Part shown: positions 63,098-64,000 of the stretch, one piece after another
Layout of the letters: each line of letters opens with the position of its first letter
Numbering within the stretch: position 1 is the first letter of the stretch
DNA from: an uncultured Chitinophagaceae bacterium
GTDB taxonomy: Bacteria > Bacteroidota > Bacteroidia > Chitinophagales > Chitinophagaceae
Length of the DNA stretch: 64,000 nt
NCBI GenBank assembly: GCA_937919945.1
Contig: CALESY010000168.1
Span: 5,100 to 69,099, forward strand
Direction: 5' to 3'
Notes under the pieces: generated by a model
Databases searched by the model: none
What the model was told of the DNA's origin: nothing
What the model saw: the letters and a program-made list of their open reading frames with translations, nothing else
Translations under genes and position numbers: made by a program

Positions 63098-64000
63098 GAA
63101 GAAAATTGTATTGGTCTTACTGGCAGTATTATTCGTAAATATAGTAAATGCACAGATAAAGCCTTCAAACGGGGCAGTTTTGAATTACAGAACTATTGGA
63201 TTTCAAATACCTGTAAATCCTAAAGCAGCTACTTACATACTTAGGATTTCAATAGACTCAATAATAGATGATGCTACATTAGAAAGACGAGCAATAATAA
63301 CACAAAAATCATCATCGAATAGAATAATAGAGACTGTGCCATACTTTAACATGAACTACAGCTGGCAAGTTTCTCTTGTAGATTCTGTTGGAAAAATTAT
63401 CAGAAAAAGCAAGATTAGTCATTTTAAAACGGGGTACATAAAATTTATTGACTCAAATGAATACAAGCTGCAGGTTCTAAAAAACGAGATGACAGACAAT
63501 AATATTTTTGTCATGTTAGATAATAGTGGTGTCATGTATGATTTAGCAGGAAGTCCATTGTGGTATCTCCCTCATTTGCAAGGATTGGATTCTGGGATGC
63601 ATATTATGCGTGATTTGAAACCGACACATGATGGTACTTTTACAGCATTGTTTGAAAATGGAATATATGAGTTTGACTATGACGGAAGGATATTATGGAC
63701 TGGACCTCTAAATGGACTGAAGCTTTTAGAGAGTACGCCAGTGTATCATCATGAATTTACAAAATTACGTAACGGTCATTATATGGTTGCCGGAAATGAA
63801 GTTATTGAAAATGAAGTGTATGGAGAATATGCAAATCAAGATACTGTTAATATAATAGTCAGGAATAACAAACGTTACAGAAAGTCGACATCAGGTAATT
63901 TAGTTGAGTATGATAAAGCAGGAAAACTAATATGGTCTTGGCGTTCTTCAGATATATTCCCATCCAATGAAATAACAGGGTTTAACAACAGAAGAGTAAG
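63096..64000 (+). CDS. Arylsulfotransferase-like beta-propeller protein (3' end outside window)
   Basis: A frame open from ATG 63096 to the end of the window (301 codons) encodes an exported protein: signal peptide MKKIVLVLLAVLFVNIVNA, then an Ig-like segment (residues 20-110) and a propeller-type region. HHEFTKLRNGHYMVAG and LVEYDKAGKLIWSWRSSDIF resemble ASST-type aryl-sulfate sulfotransferases, where an N-terminal His of such a blade takes part in catalysis. The substrate is unknown. The ATG overlaps that of the divergent cytochrome gene in the tetramer CATG. Confidence 0.75.
   Translation, partial: MKKIVLVLLAVLFVNIVNAQIKPSNGAVLNYRTIGFQIPVNPKAATYILRISIDSIIDDATLERRAIITQKSSSNRIIETVPYFNMNYSWQVSLVDSVGKIIRKSKISHFKTGYIKFIDSNEYKLQVLKNEMTDNNIFVMLDNSGVMYDLAGSPLWYLPHLQGLDSGMHIMRDLKPTHDGTFTALFENGIYEFDYDGRILWTGPLNGLKLLESTPVYHHEFTKLRNGHYMVAGNEVIENEVYGEYANQDTVNIIVRNNKRYRKSTSGNLVEYDKAGKLIWSWRSSDIFPSNEITGFNNRRV

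Overview
The window reads as a chromosomal segment from a member of the Bacteroidota, probably a Chitinophagaceae-like soil or freshwater bacterium. Supports are the DUF3098-FtsX pair, the rhomboid pair followed by an EEP-family gene, several TAnnTTTG -7 promoter elements, the near absence of Shine-Dalgarno sequences, and short AT-rich intergenic gaps. The genus assignment is inference; no rRNA or tRNA gene lies in the window to test it.

Bases 2-42317 are a surface-polysaccharide locus, all on the + strand. It opens with the 3' part of a Wzc/GumC-type tyrosine kinase that ends in a long Tyr-Gly tail. After a 121-nt gap come 35 genes (2241-42317) in which no gap exceeds 30 nt and many genes overlap. 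They encode GDP-fucose synthesis (gmd, fcl), an O-acyltransferase, a Wzm/Wzt-type ABC exporter with a C-terminal extension on the ATPase, 14 glycosyltransferases, four asparagine-synthase-type amidotransferases interleaved with glycosyltransferases, a UDP-glucuronate 4-epimerase-like enzyme, a methyltransferase, an amidino-sugar module (WbpG-like PP-loop amidotransferase, HisF2), a WlbA/WlbB/WlbC-like 3-acetamido-sugar module, a Wzy-like membrane polymerase, a NodU-type carbamoyltransferase, and a PglC/PglD/PglE-like bacillosamine-type priming module. A strong bidirectional terminator (42335-42366) closes the run. The simplest reading is a long, branched, heavily decorated heteropolysaccharide containing fucose, amidated uronic acids, an amidino or 3-acetamido sugar, and O-acyl and O-carbamoyl groups.

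Bases 42389-63097 are mostly housekeeping. On the - strand: ftsX with DUF3098, a DUF2461 protein, a six-gene block transcribed from 57544 down to 50191 (active rhomboid, rhomboid lacking its catalytic Ser and His, EEP phosphohydrolase, cysS, MsbA-like ABC transporter, galE), pyrC with a short MutS-like ATPase, and a TsdA-like dihaem cytochrome. On the + strand: a ureohydrolase-fold protein with degraded metal motifs, hflX, a small Lys-rich protein behind an array of GCAAC pentamers, dxr-rseP, and a Wzi-like outer-membrane protein. The window ends inside an arylsulfotransferase-like gene (from 63096) whose start codon shares bases with that of the divergent cytochrome gene.

The most unusual material is the amidation machinery of the polysaccharide locus: four AsnB-like enzymes, a WbpG homologue that keeps only one of the four expected zinc cysteines, and a HisF2 with no HisH glutaminase in the locus. 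Next come the rhomboid/pseudo-rhomboid pair and the 10-bp-phased GCAAC array at 46235-46393.
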